NCBI GenBank assembly: GCA_029268555.1
Contig: JAQWNN010000028.1
Span: 1-53,041, forward strand
Direction of reading: 5' to 3'
Source of the DNA: Flavobacteriaceae bacterium
GTDB taxonomy: Bacteria > Bacteroidota > Bacteroidia > Flavobacteriales > Flavobacteriaceae
Length of the DNA stretch: 53,041 nucleotides
Shown: piece after piece, positions 1 through 9,812 of the stretch
How positions within the stretch are numbered: the first letter of the stretch is position 1
Layout of the letters: each line of letters starts with the position of its first letter
The notes under the pieces: model-generated
Database searches by the model: none
What the model was told of the DNA's origin: nothing
What the model saw: the letters and a program-made list of their open reading frames with translations, nothing else
Position numbers and translations under genes: made by a program

Positions 1-261
1 GCGAACGACTGAATAGTCACCTATCTTTGCTAAAGAGTCCTCGCCATTAAATTTTAAATCCTGAGGTACAGCAGAAATTACTGCTCCTGGGAAAATTTTA
101 CAATTTGCACCTATCCTTGCTCCATCCATAATAGTCACATTAGACCCAATCCACGTGTTTTTTCCAATTTTAACATTTTGATGTATCATGGTGAAAGGGT
201 CAATAGTAACGTTTGATCCTATTTTCGCATTAGGATGTATGTAGTTTAAGGAATTTAACAT
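1..261 (-). CDS. lpxA: UDP-N-acetylglucosamine acyltransferase, N-terminal part (runs off window edge)
   Basis: Minus-strand translation from 261: MLNSLNYIHPNAKIGSNVTIDPFTMIHQNVKIGKNTWIGSNVTIMDGARIG..., a left-handed beta-helix hexapeptide repeat; next to lpxC-fabZ and lpxD. Confidence 0.88.
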   Translation of the reverse strand, partial: MLNSLNYIHPNAKIGSNVTIDPFTMIHQNVKIGKNTWIGSNVTIMDGARIGANCKIFPGAVISAVPQDLKFNGEDSLAKIGDYSVVR

Positions 262-267
262 TTATTT

Positions 268-1671
268 TTAAGTATTTCGCCTAGAAATTTGGGCCATAAG
301 GTCACCTTGACTAACCAATTGATTATTAACAAAGGCATAACCTCTAACATTGCAAATTCCACGTCGTATTGGGGATAAAAGTTCAATTTTAAAAATCAAG
401 GTATCTCCAGGATAAACGGGTTTTTTAAATTTTACATTATCAATCTTCATAAAAAATGTGAGATAATTTTCAGGATCAGGTACTGTGCTTAAAACAAGAA
501 CACCACCAGCTTGCGCAATTGCCTCAATTTGGAGAACACCAGGCATAACTGGTGCACCTGGAAAATGTCCTTGGAAAAAAGATTCATTTACAGTAACATT
601 TTTTAATCCTACTACATGGTGATCAGAAAGTTCAAGTATTTTATCTACTAATAAAAAGGGAGGTCTATGGGGAAGCATATCCATAATTTGATTTACATCC
701 ATAATTGGCGGCTTGGATAAATCTATCGTGGGAGCAACGGATTTCCGTTGCTGTTTGATCATTAGTAAAATCTCTTTTGCAAAATCAGTATTAATTTTAT
801 GCCCAGGTCTAGTTGCAATTATTTTCCCCTGAATTGGCATACCCACTAAAGCCAAGTCTCCAATCAGATCTAATAACTTATGACGAGCTGCTTCGTTCGT
901 ATAGTTCAACTTAAGATTATCCAAAATACCATTTGGTTTTACTGAAATTTGATCTTTCCCAAAAATCTTTTTCAAACGTTTCATATTAGCATTTGCCAAA
1001 GGTTGATTAACATAAATAATTGCATTATTTAAATCTCCTCCTTTTATCAATCCATTATCGAGTAGGTCTTCCAATTCATGAAGAAAGCTGAATGTCCTCG
1101 CAGGAGCAATTTCCTTATGAAAATCTTTAATTGTTTTAAGAATGGCATTTTGAGTTCCGAGAACTTTAGTTTCAAAATCAATCAATACACTAAAGGATAT
1201 ATCATCCGAAGGAATTATTAAAATTTCACTACCTGTTTCATCATCAGTAAATTGAATAACTTCTTGAACTACAAATACTTCTTGACTTTCACTTTGTTGT
1301 ACAATTCCAGCCTTCAAAATAGCATCGCTAAATGGTTTTGAAGAACCATCCATTATTGGTATTTCAGCCCCATTAATTTCAATTTCACAATTGTTAATTG
1401 AAGAGGCAAAAAGTGCTGCCAAAAGATGTTCAGTAGTTTTTATAAATTCACCATCTTTCGTTAGAGTTGTTCCCCTATCAGTTCTTGAAACAAAATTAGA
1501 GAGTGCCGGGATTTCTATCTTTGGATTAAGATCTGTTCTAATGAATTTAATACCACTATTTTCAGGAGCAGGGTTTAAGGTAAGCACTATCTTTTCTCCT
1601 GAATGCAAGCCAATACCATTAATTTTGAATGACTTGGACAAGGTTTGTTGAGGTTTTAATTTTTTTATCAT
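268..1671 (-). CDS. lpxC-fabZ: Bifunctional UDP-3-O-acyl-N-acetylglucosamine deacetylase / 3-hydroxyacyl-ACP dehydratase
   Basis: LpxC motifs (TTEHLLAAL, IMDGSSKPF, ARHKLLDLIGDLAL) followed by FabZ (MLPHRPPFLLVDKI, GHFPGAPVMPGVLQIEAIAQ); the fusion is typical of Bacteroidota. Confidence 0.96.
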   Translation of the reverse strand: MIKKLKPQQTLSKSFKINGIGLHSGEKIVLTLNPAPENSGIKFIRTDLNPKIEIPALSNFVSRTDRGTTLTKDGEFIKTTEHLLAALFASSINNCEIEINGAEIPIMDGSSKPFSDAILKAGIVQQSESQEVFVVQEVIQFTDDETGSEILIIPSDDISFSVLIDFETKVLGTQNAILKTIKDFHKEIAPARTFSFLHELEDLLDNGLIKGGDLNNAIIYVNQPLANANMKRLKKIFGKDQISVKPNGILDNLKLNYTNEAARHKLLDLIGDLALVGMPIQGKIIATRPGHKINTDFAKEILLMIKQQRKSVAPTIDLSKPPIMDVNQIMDMLPHRPPFLLVDKILELSDHHVVGLKNVTVNESFFQGHFPGAPVMPGVLQIEAIAQAGGVLVLSTVPDPENYLTFFMKIDNVKFKKPVYPGDTLIFKIELLSPIRRGICNVRGYAFVNNQLVSQGDLMAQISRRNT

Positions 1672-1672
1672 A

Positions 1673-2695
1673 CTATTTAATTTTTTCTAAACGTGATAGC
1701 CTAGTTTCAATTTTAGGTAAACTTTTAAATAAAACATACGATTTATAAAAGGATTTATAATCAATAGCTGGAGTACCTTGAACGGTACCTCCGTCTTCTA
1801 TATTACTAATAACACCCGTTTGGCCTTGAATATGTACGCCATTCCCTATTTTGAGATGACCTATAATACCTACCTGACCTCCAATAACACAATGAGAACC
1901 TATTTTTGAGGAACCAGCCACACCTGTTTGTGCAGCAATAACAGTGTGAGAACCTATTTCAACATTATGCGCAATCTGTATTAGGTTATCTAATTTAACT
2001 CCCTCACCAATTATTGTAGCACCCAATGTAGCTTTATCGATAGTCGTATTTGAACCAATCTCCACGTTATCCATGATTATAACTTTTCCTAAGTGAGGAA
2101 TTTTTAAGTAAACCTGACTTTTTTGTGGTACAAAACCAAAACCATCAGAGCCTATGACCACCCCAGGATGTAAAATACATTCTGATCCTATCTCGGAATT
2201 ATCAAGAATACTCACCCTTGGATTTAGTATAGTATTTTTTTTGATTTCAACTTTATTGCCAAGATAACAATGTGATTGAATCTGAACACCATCTTCTATC
2301 TTTGTGTTTGATCCAATAAAAACATAAGGCCCAATAAAAACCTTAGCACCAATTTGGACTGATGGATCAATAATTGCGGTAGGATGAATACCTTCTTTTT
2401 TGTCTTTAGTTTTTTCATTTGACCACTCAATCAATAGCTGGGCGAATGAATTATAAGCATCATGAACTCTAATTATCGTTGTAGATTCATATTCACTTAT
2501 CTCTATATTCTTTGATATAAGAACTGCGCTTGCTTTTGTTTTTTTAAGAAAAGGAAGGTACTTTTCATGGGCTATAAATGATATTGAGCCTTTTTCAGCA
2601 TCTTCAATTCTTGAAAGGCTTTGAATAATTACCTTATCATCACCAAATACTGAACCTTTAAGTTTTTTTGAAATTTCTAAGGCCGATAAATTCAT
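1673..2695 (-). CDS. lpxD: UDP-3-O-(3-hydroxymyristoyl)glucosamine N-acyltransferase
   Basis: Hexapeptide repeats with GSDGFGFVP and IAHNVEIGSHTVIAAQTGVAGS motifs; upstream of lpxC-fabZ. Confidence 0.95.
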   Translation of the reverse strand: MNLSALEISKKLKGSVFGDDKVIIQSLSRIEDAEKGSISFIAHEKYLPFLKKTKASAVLISKNIEISEYESTTIIRVHDAYNSFAQLLIEWSNEKTKDKKEGIHPTAIIDPSVQIGAKVFIGPYVFIGSNTKIEDGVQIQSHCYLGNKVEIKKNTILNPRVSILDNSEIGSECILHPGVVIGSDGFGFVPQKSQVYLKIPHLGKVIIMDNVEIGSNTTIDKATLGATIIGEGVKLDNLIQIAHNVEIGSHTVIAAQTGVAGSSKIGSHCVIGGQVGIIGHLKIGNGVHIQGQTGVISNIEDGGTVQGTPAIDYKSFYKSYVLFKSLPKIETRLSRLEKIK

Positions 2696-2712
2696 TCAGT
2701 AAAATTACATAA

Positions 2713-3942
2713 TTATAAAGAATTATTATCTTTTGGATAACATAAATAATACTTAGTGACAGGGGTTGAAAACTGCTTAAAATCGAGGTATGAGATTGCA
2801 TCAGCAATTGAAAAAACAGAATCCTTTTTATCAAATATTAAAATCCGAGATTCATCTGAAATATAAGTTTGATTTGAAATACTTCCACTAAATACATAAT
2901 ATTGACCAATATCATGATCATATTCATTAAATCTGTTTATAACTTTATCCATATCATCTTTAGTATAGGCATGCTCTCGTATCTTAATTTTGGGCAATTC
3001 ACGATTAAGTAATTTCCTAGATAATGAGCTCAAAACATGATCATGATGCTTCTCCCATAATTTAAGGAGCTGAATGATATCAGTATCATCCATACTTAAG
3101 TAGTGAATGAGTACTTTATTTTCTAGCTGATTAATAGTTTTCATTTTCGAAAGAGGATATAAAATATGATTTTTATTTAGCTGCTCCTTTCTTTGTTGAA
3201 CTAAATCTTGAAATCTTTGGATTATCTTCAATAAAATCATCTCAGCAGCTAAACTTGTCTTATGTAAATAAACTTGCCAATACATTAATCTTCTTGCAAG
3301 AAGAAATTTTTCGAGGGAGTGGATTCCTTTTGACTCAAAAACAAGTTTTTCATCTTTAACATACATAGTTGCCAGTATACGATTGGTATTTATATTACCC
3401 TCTGTAACACCAGTGTAAAAACTATCTCGTTTTAGATAATCGAGTCGGTCAACATCTATTTGACCAGAGATCAACTGGTTTATAAACTTTCTGGGGTATT
3501 GTCCAGTAAAAATCTGTTTTGCTAAATCAAGTTGTCCATCAAAACTTTCATTTAAGAGTTCAAATATTCTTAGTGAAATTGTTTCATGATGCACCCCTTT
3601 TAATAAAGCTTTTTCTGTAGCGTGAGATAATGGTCCATGACCTATATCATGTAATAGAGTTGCTATCTGAGCAGCTTCGCGTTCTTCAAGACTGATTTCG
3701 ATCCCTTTTGCAATTAAAACTTTAATAGCTTTTTGCATGACATGCATTGCTCCCAGTGCATGTTCAAAGCGAGTATGATTAGCTCCAGGATAAACTAAAC
3801 TTGATAAGCCCATCTGAGAGATTCTTCTCAGGCGTTGAAAATAGGGATGATTAATAAGTTGTAAAATCAATTCTGTTTCTATGACAATAAAACCATAAAT
3901 TGGGTCGTTAAATAATGTACTTTTTCGGTTTGCCAAAATCAC
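2713..3942 (-). CDS. HD-domain metal-dependent phosphohydrolase (dNTPase-like)
   Basis: RRISQMGLSSLVYPGANHTRFEHALG and LLHDIGHGPLSH HD motifs. The ORF track extends to 3981, but a TATATTTG box lies at 3956-3963 (minus), so a GTG start near 3942 (VILANRKSTLFNDPIYGFI) is more likely. Confidence 0.85.
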   Translation of the reverse strand: MILANRKSTLFNDPIYGFIVIETELILQLINHPYFQRLRRISQMGLSSLVYPGANHTRFEHALGAMHVMQKAIKVLIAKGIEISLEEREAAQIATLLHDIGHGPLSHATEKALLKGVHHETISLRIFELLNESFDGQLDLAKQIFTGQYPRKFINQLISGQIDVDRLDYLKRDSFYTGVTEGNINTNRILATMYVKDEKLVFESKGIHSLEKFLLARRLMYWQVYLHKTSLAAEMILLKIIQRFQDLVQQRKEQLNKNHILYPLSKMKTINQLENKVLIHYLSMDDTDIIQLLKLWEKHHDHVLSSLSRKLLNRELPKIKIREHAYTKDDMDKVINRFNEYDHDIGQYYVFSGSISNQTYISDESRILIFDKKDSVFSIADAISYLDFKQFSTPVTKYYLCYPKDNNSL

Positions 3943-3967
3943 TGAATGTAAGCAACAAATATAACAA

Positions 3968-5518
3968 ATGAATTGGATCAAAATTTTATGGGTAGATGAT
4001 GAAATTGAGATGCTTAAGCCCCACTTTTTATTCTTGAAGGAAAGAAGTTACGATACTACACCTTGCACCAATGGATTAGATGCTATAAGCCTAATAGAAA
4101 GTAATGATTTTGATATTGTTTTACTTGATGAAAATATGCCTGGATTGAATGGTTTAGAGACCTTAGATCAAATAAAAAATAGAAAACCCGACTTACCAGT
4201 GGTAATGATTACTAAAAACGAAGAGGAGCAAATAATGGACAAAGCAATAGGTGCAAAAATTTCTGATTATTTAATCAAACCTGTGAATCCAAATCAAATT
4301 TTATCATCCCTCAAAAAAATTCTTGATCATAAGAGTCTGATTGCTAATAAGATAATGTATAATTATCAAAAACAATTTAGAGAAATATCACAATCACTGA
4401 TTGATTTAAAAAATCATAATGAATGGGTTGAGTATTTTAAAAAACTCATGTATTGGGAGTTAGAACTTCAAAGCCTAGAAGACCTGAGTATGTTTGAGAC
4501 TTTTGAAACACAAAAGCAAGAAGCCAATATTCAATTTGCAAAATTCATTGAAAACAATTATCAAGATTGGATTGAAAGAAATAGTGGTCCAATACTTTCA
4601 CACCAAGCTTTTGAAAAGTTAGTAGTTCCAGAACTTAAAGAACACAAGCCGAGCTTATTAATTATGATTGATAATTTACGATTTGATCAATGGAAAACCA
4701 TACTCCCTGAAATAAAAGATTATTGTAGAATAGAAAGTGAAAACAATTATTTCAGTATTTTACCTACAACAACTCAATATTCAAGAAATGCATTTTTCGC
4801 TGGACTAACTCCTCTTGAGATTAGCAAAACTTATACTCAATGGTGGAAAAATGACATGGATGAAGGAGGAAAAAATCAGTATGAGTTTGATTTTTTAAAA
4901 GAGCAATGTGAACGTTTGGGATTTAATCGCCCTTTAAGCTATCACAAAATTACGCAGTTAAATAAGAGTCAGCAGCTAATTAAAAACTTGCAAAATCATG
5001 CCCATGAGGGACTCACCACGATAGTTTATAATTTTGTCGATATGATATCTCATGCTAAAACTGAAATGGAAGTTATAAAAGAATTGGCCCCTAACAATAA
5101 GGCTTATCGCTCATTGACTGCAAGTTGGTTTAAAAACAGTCCTTTGAAAGATATAATTAAAAAGGCTTCAAGTATTGGATTTCAAATTCTATTAACCACA
5201 GATCATGGAACGATCAATGTTAGATATCCAAGCGAAGTAATTGGAGATAAGGAAACCAGTATAAATTTACGCTACAAGTCAGGGAAGAGTTTAACCTATG
5301 AAACAAAAGATGTAATTTCATGTAAATCTCCAGAAACCTTTAAGTTACCATCTTTTTATGGACTCAATAGTAGCTATATTTTTGCAAAGAGCGACTCCTA
5401 CTTTGTGTATAAAAATAATTTTAACCACTACGCTAAATTATTCAATAACACTTTTCAGCACGGTGGCGTATCTTTAGAAGAAATGATTATCCCATTTGTT
5501 GTATTAAAGCCACGATAA
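3968..5518 (+). CDS. porX: PorX-like response regulator with C-terminal PglZ/alkaline-phosphatase-superfamily domain (T9SS-associated)
   Basis: Receiver domain (ILWVDDEIEMLKPH, IVLLDENMPGLNG, MITKN, K of LIKP), then PglZ domain (LLIMIDNLRFDQWK, TTTQYSRNAFFAGL, TTDHGTI). Confidence 0.92.
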   Translation: MNWIKILWVDDEIEMLKPHFLFLKERSYDTTPCTNGLDAISLIESNDFDIVLLDENMPGLNGLETLDQIKNRKPDLPVVMITKNEEEQIMDKAIGAKISDYLIKPVNPNQILSSLKKILDHKSLIANKIMYNYQKQFREISQSLIDLKNHNEWVEYFKKLMYWELELQSLEDLSMFETFETQKQEANIQFAKFIENNYQDWIERNSGPILSHQAFEKLVVPELKEHKPSLLIMIDNLRFDQWKTILPEIKDYCRIESENNYFSILPTTTQYSRNAFFAGLTPLEISKTYTQWWKNDMDEGGKNQYEFDFLKEQCERLGFNRPLSYHKITQLNKSQQLIKNLQNHAHEGLTTIVYNFVDMISHAKTEMEVIKELAPNNKAYRSLTASWFKNSPLKDIIKKASSIGFQILLTTDHGTINVRYPSEVIGDKETSINLRYKSGKSLTYETKDVISCKSPETFKLPSFYGLNSSYIFAKSDSYFVYKNNFNHYAKLFNNTFQHGGVSLEEMIIPFVVLKPR

Positions 5519-5526
5519 TCTTACTT

Positions 5527-5952
5527 TTGAAGATGCAACTAAGCTTCAAATTGGACGAAATAAAGGTAGCTGCCAAATATCTTTTAGATCATTCTAATAC
5601 TTCAATCATACGAATTGATGGAGAGATGGGAGCTGGCAAAACAACACTTATAGCTGAAGCTATTAAATTACTGGGAATAAAAGAAGCTATAAACAGCCCA
5701 ACGTTTTCACTAGTAAATTCTTACAAAAAAAATGACAAAATATTTTTTCATTTTGACTTTTACCGCCTAAATCATCCAGATGAAGCATTAGATTTTGGTT
5801 TAGAAGAATATTTGGACTCTGGCAATTTATGTTTTTTAGAATGGGCGGAAAGAATAATTCCAAATCTACCATTGAAATACGATCATTTTTTAATAAAAAA
5901 TCAAAATAATGGAGCTAGAATTATAGAAAAAATAGAGATTAATAAAAGTTAA
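5527..5952 (+). CDS. tsaE: tRNA threonylcarbamoyladenosine biosynthesis ATPase TsaE
   Basis: GEMGAGKTTLI P-loop, SPTFSLVNSY, HFDFYRL, LEWAERI. Confidence 0.93.
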   Translation: MKMQLSFKLDEIKVAAKYLLDHSNTSIIRIDGEMGAGKTTLIAEAIKLLGIKEAINSPTFSLVNSYKKNDKIFFHFDFYRLNHPDEALDFGLEEYLDSGNLCFLEWAERIIPNLPLKYDHFLIKNQNNGARIIEKIEINKS

Positions 5953-5955
5953 TAC

Positions 5956-6318
5956 ATGAAGATTCTTTATCGATTAGGATTTTACTTTGGTGGCTTTTCT
6001 ATAGGCTTGATTTTCTTAGCTTTTATTTTAAATGGAAAAAAAACAAGTTGCAATTATACTCCAAATGCAAGAGTGATAGACAATTTACTTCAAAAAGAAA
6101 TTATGATCTCTGAAGACGTTAAAAGAAACAAACCCCAACTTTCCACAAATAAAATTAAAGAACTTATCAGAAATGGTAAAGTAAATTTTTATAAGAGCGA
6201 TACAAAAAGAGATTCATGCAGGTTATATCACATTGAGATTGAAACAAGTAAATCTGAATTTTTTGAAGTTCTTAATTGCTCCAGAACTTTAAATGTTATT
6301 TCATTTAATTTACCCTAG
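5956..6318 (+). CDS. Small membrane-anchored protein, possibly DUF4258-like
   Basis: N-terminal TM segment; NGKVNFYKSDTKRDSCRLYHIEIE; directly after tsaE. Confidence 0.6.
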   Translation: MKILYRLGFYFGGFSIGLIFLAFILNGKKTSCNYTPNARVIDNLLQKEIMISEDVKRNKPQLSTNKIKELIRNGKVNFYKSDTKRDSCRLYHIEIETSKSEFFEVLNCSRTLNVISFNLP

Positions 6319-7479
6319 CTTTCCTCTGCGTACTAATTCCTTTTTAATTAAATTCAATTCTCTTGGGGTTTGTCCCTTAACAGATGTATTCTCCTCTGCT
6401 CTTCTTATCAAGTAAGGAACAACTTCTTTTATTGGACCGTAGGGGACATATTTAATAACCTGATAACCAGCAGCAGCCAAATTAAAAGAAATATGATCTG
6501 CCATACCATATAGCTGTGAAAACCAAATTCTTGAATGATTGACTGGAATTTGTTTTTTGTTCATCCAATCAATTACCCTTAATGTACTTTCTTCATTATG
6601 TGAACCTAAAAATAATTCGCACTGATTTAGTTTTGATAAAATCAAGTCTAATCCTGCATTAAAATTTTTATCTGTAGCTTTTTTTGAATTACAAATCGGA
6701 GATGAATAGCCCATTTTAACAGCTTTTTCATTTTCTTTTTCTAGATAGGCTCCTCTCACAAGCTTGATTCCAATTTGAAAACCTTCTTTTTTTGATTTAT
6801 GAATTATTTTTTTTAAATAAGATAAACGATCTTTTCGATACATCTGAATTGTGTTAAAAATGATTGGTTGTTTACCAATATTATACCTTTGCATTAGCTC
6901 TAATGCAACTTCATCTATCGCATCTTGTAACCATGACTCTTCAGCATCTATCAAAAGACGAACATTTACTTTTATTGCAAATTCACAACATTGGGTAATT
7001 CTTTCAATAGCACGAGACCAAGCGGATAAATCTTCTCCAATTAATTTTTCACCTCTAGTTTTCTTTTCAAAGAGTTCTACAGGGCCAAAAGCTGTTGACT
7101 TAAATACAGCAAAAGGGAGCGAATCATTTAGTTTTGAAATGGTTAGAGTTTCTAAAACTCTTTTTAGACTCTCATCCATACCCCTCTCAGTTTTTTGACC
7201 TTCTGAAGCATAATGCAGATATGAATTTACATTTAACTTTGACAAAGAGTTTACTTTTTTGAGTGAATCTTTTTGATTGTCAGCTGCGCAAAATTGATAA
7301 AAAACAGTATGCCTAAATAAACTGTCAAAGGGCAGCCCTAAACGGATTACAAGAAGAGCAAGCTTACCGCCAATATAAACAAGAAACTGTTTTGAAAATA
7401 TTTTAAAAAGAAAATAGGCTTTGTAAAGTTCTCTATCTGTTCTAAGAGAATAAGCTGTTTTTGTATCATCAAATCTCAC
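6310..7479 (-). CDS. Proline dehydrogenase
   Basis: DAEESWLQDAIDEVALELMQRYN, IKLVRGAYLEKE, LGSHNEEST, YGMADHISFNLAAAGYQVIKYVPYGP, PYLIRRAEENTS motifs. Confidence 0.93.
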   Translation of the reverse strand: MRFDDTKTAYSLRTDRELYKAYFLFKIFSKQFLVYIGGKLALLVIRLGLPFDSLFRHTVFYQFCAADNQKDSLKKVNSLSKLNVNSYLHYASEGQKTERGMDESLKRVLETLTISKLNDSLPFAVFKSTAFGPVELFEKKTRGEKLIGEDLSAWSRAIERITQCCEFAIKVNVRLLIDAEESWLQDAIDEVALELMQRYNIGKQPIIFNTIQMYRKDRLSYLKKIIHKSKKEGFQIGIKLVRGAYLEKENEKAVKMGYSSPICNSKKATDKNFNAGLDLILSKLNQCELFLGSHNEESTLRVIDWMNKKQIPVNHSRIWFSQLYGMADHISFNLAAAGYQVIKYVPYGPIKEVVPYLIRRAEENTSVKGQTPRELNLIKKELVRRGKLG

Positions 7480-7506
7480 CGGCGATTAATTTTAAAACAA
7501 ATTTAT

Positions 7507-8157
7507 TTAGTTTTTATTTTCTAATAATGGCACAAAGCGAAAGCGTCCAAATTTTTCCTTATCAAACAAGTTAGGACCTGTTTTAGTAAAGCGCATCATA
7601 AACTGATCTTTCTCTCCAAGGGGAATTATTAACTTACCACCTATTTTTAATTGATTTAATAAAACCCTAGGGACTTCTGGTGCAGCTGCTGTAACAACGA
7701 TACGATCAAATGGTGCAGCTTTCTCGTAGCCTAAATAACCATCTCCAAAAAGGTGTTTTTTTGGACGTAATCCCATTTTTTGGAATAGAAGTTGAGTTTT
7801 TTTAAATAATATCTGCTGACGTTCAACAGTATAAACTTGTGAAGTAATTCCTAGTAATATAGCTGTTTGATAGCCTGATCCTGTTCCAATTTCAAGCACT
7901 TTATCAAATTTACTCAACTGTAATAATTCAGATTGATATGCTACGGTATAAGGCTGAGATATTGTTTGATCTGCAGCAATTGGGTAGGCATTGTCTTCGT
8001 ATGCAAAATTTATCAACCCAGGATCCATAAAAAAATGACGAGGTACAGAGCCCATTACTTCTAACACTTTGGTGTCTATAATCCCTTTATCCTTTAACAA
8101 TTCAATTAATTGTTTTCTTAAACCTTGATATTTTATAGTGTCTTGCATCAGCCTCAA
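7507..8157 (-). CDS. pcm: Protein-L-isoaspartate O-methyltransferase
   Basis: ADQTISQPYTVAYQSELL, VLEIGTGSGYQTAILL, PFDRIVVTAAAPEVP. Confidence 0.95.
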   Translation of the reverse strand: MRLMQDTIKYQGLRKQLIELLKDKGIIDTKVLEVMGSVPRHFFMDPGLINFAYEDNAYPIAADQTISQPYTVAYQSELLQLSKFDKVLEIGTGSGYQTAILLGITSQVYTVERQQILFKKTQLLFQKMGLRPKKHLFGDGYLGYEKAAPFDRIVVTAAAPEVPRVLLNQLKIGGKLIIPLGEKDQFMMRFTKTGPNLFDKEKFGRFRFVPLLENKN

Positions 8158-8220
8158 AAATAGTTTAGTTTAATTAATTTATCATGAATTTGATTGTACT
8201 TTTGAATAAATATAATTACT

Positions 8221-9186
8221 ATGATTAAAATTGGAGTTTTCGGTGCAGGACATTTAGGTAAAATACATTTAAAAGTAGCTGAAGCTTCGAATATATTAGA
8301 TTTAGTTGGCTTTTATGACCCTGATCCAGAGGTAGTAAAAAAAATAATTTCAGAAAAAAAATATGTTGCTTATAGAAATCCTGAAAAGCTTATAGCAGCT
8401 GTTGATATTGTTGATATAGTAACCCCTACTGTTTCGCATTTTCGTATTGCAAAAAAAGCAATTAATGCAAATAAAAACATCTTTGTTGAAAAACCTTTAG
8501 CGAATTCGATTAAGGAGGCAAATAGTTTAGTTGATATGGCAAAAAAACAAGATGTTTTGGGACAAGTGGGCCATGTTGAGCGTTTTAATCCAGCTTTTCA
8601 AGCTGTATTAACTTCAATCAACAATCCAATGTTTATTGAAACACATCGTCTTGCAGAATTTAATCCCAGAGGAACTGATGTTTCTGTAATTTTAGATCTG
8701 ATGATTCACGACATCGATATAGTCTTGAGTATAGTAAAATCATCTATCAAAAGCATTCATGCTTCTGGTGTAGCTGTGATAAGTGAAACTCCAGACATAA
8801 GCAATGCAAGAATAGAATTTGAAAATGGATGCGTTGCCAACTTCACTGCAAGTCGAATTTCATTAAAGAAAATGCGCAAATCACGTTTTTTTCAAAAAAA
8901 TGCTTATATCTCATTAGACTACTTAACAAAACAAGTTGAAGTTGTCAAAATTAAAGATGCAGTTTCAGAAATAAATAAAGACTTAGATTTGTTGCTTACT
9001 AATGCGGAAGGAGAAAAAAAACAAATTTATTTTGAAATTCCCACAATTGAAAACACCAATCCAATTAAACAGGAGCTTGAACATTTTGCCAACTGTATTC
9101 AGAAAAAAATAACTCCAAGAGTATCATTAAAAGATGGCGCAAGGGCTTTGGAAGTTGCTCATCAAATCATTGCCAAAATAGGGTAA
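8221..9186 (+). CDS. Gfo/Idh/MocA-family oxidoreductase
   Basis: N-terminal GVFGAGHLGKIHL Rossmann motif, NIFVEKPLA, DLMIHDIDI. Confidence 0.92.
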   Translation: MIKIGVFGAGHLGKIHLKVAEASNILDLVGFYDPDPEVVKKIISEKKYVAYRNPEKLIAAVDIVDIVTPTVSHFRIAKKAINANKNIFVEKPLANSIKEANSLVDMAKKQDVLGQVGHVERFNPAFQAVLTSINNPMFIETHRLAEFNPRGTDVSVILDLMIHDIDIVLSIVKSSIKSIHASGVAVISETPDISNARIEFENGCVANFTASRISLKKMRKSRFFQKNAYISLDYLTKQVEVVKIKDAVSEINKDLDLLLTNAEGEKKQIYFEIPTIENTNPIKQELEHFANCIQKKITPRVSLKDGARALEVAHQIIAKIG

Positions 9187-9190
9187 GTTT

Positions 9191-9808
9191 TTAAAATATA
9201 ATTTCACCAGCTCCCTCTCGAATCAGTTGATATGGATAGATACTCAAATCTAGAACCGTGGAAGGGATATTGCTTCCATAACCGTCTGAAATCATTAGGT
9301 CAATTTGTGATTCCCACTGTTCAAAAATATTTTCAGGGTCAGTAGTGTAGTCTAAAATCGCATCTGGATCATGGAGTGAACTCGTAATTAAAGGCGCCTC
9401 TAATAGCTGTAATAAACCATGAAGAACTGGATGGCTTGATATTCTAACTCCAATAGTTTTTCTCTTTTGAAAAGGCTTGGGAAGTTTTCGAGAAGCATTC
9501 ATTATAAGAGCGTAGGGTCCTGGAAGCAGACGTTTAACCAATTTAAACGCCCTAGAATTCATTGGCTCGATGTAAGTAGAAAGAGATTTAATGTCCTGAA
9601 ATAAAAAACTCAAGGGTGCTTGTTCTAATTTTACCCCTTTAATTTTCGCAAAACGTTCAAGAGCTTTTGAATTTGTACTCAAACAACCTAGTCCATAAAC
9701 CGTATCTGTCGGAAAAATAATTACTCCACCATTTTTAAGAATCTCGACGGCTTGCTTCAAATCCTTAGGGTTAGGTTCTTTTGAATAAATGGTTATATAA
9801 TTTGCCAT
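9191..9808 (-). CDS. L-threonylcarbamoyladenylate synthase (Sua5/YciO/YrdC family)
   Basis: GGVIIFPTDTVYGLGC, LLPGPYALIM, TIGVRISSHPV; a start at MANYITIYSKEP (9808) avoids overlap with the helicase stop. Confidence 0.9.
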   Translation of the reverse strand: MANYITIYSKEPNPKDLKQAVEILKNGGVIIFPTDTVYGLGCLSTNSKALERFAKIKGVKLEQAPLSFLFQDIKSLSTYIEPMNSRAFKLVKRLLPGPYALIMNASRKLPKPFQKRKTIGVRISSHPVLHGLLQLLEAPLITSSLHDPDAILDYTTDPENIFEQWESQIDLMISDGYGSNIPSTVLDLSIYPYQLIREGAGEIIF

Positions 9809-9812
9809 TAGA

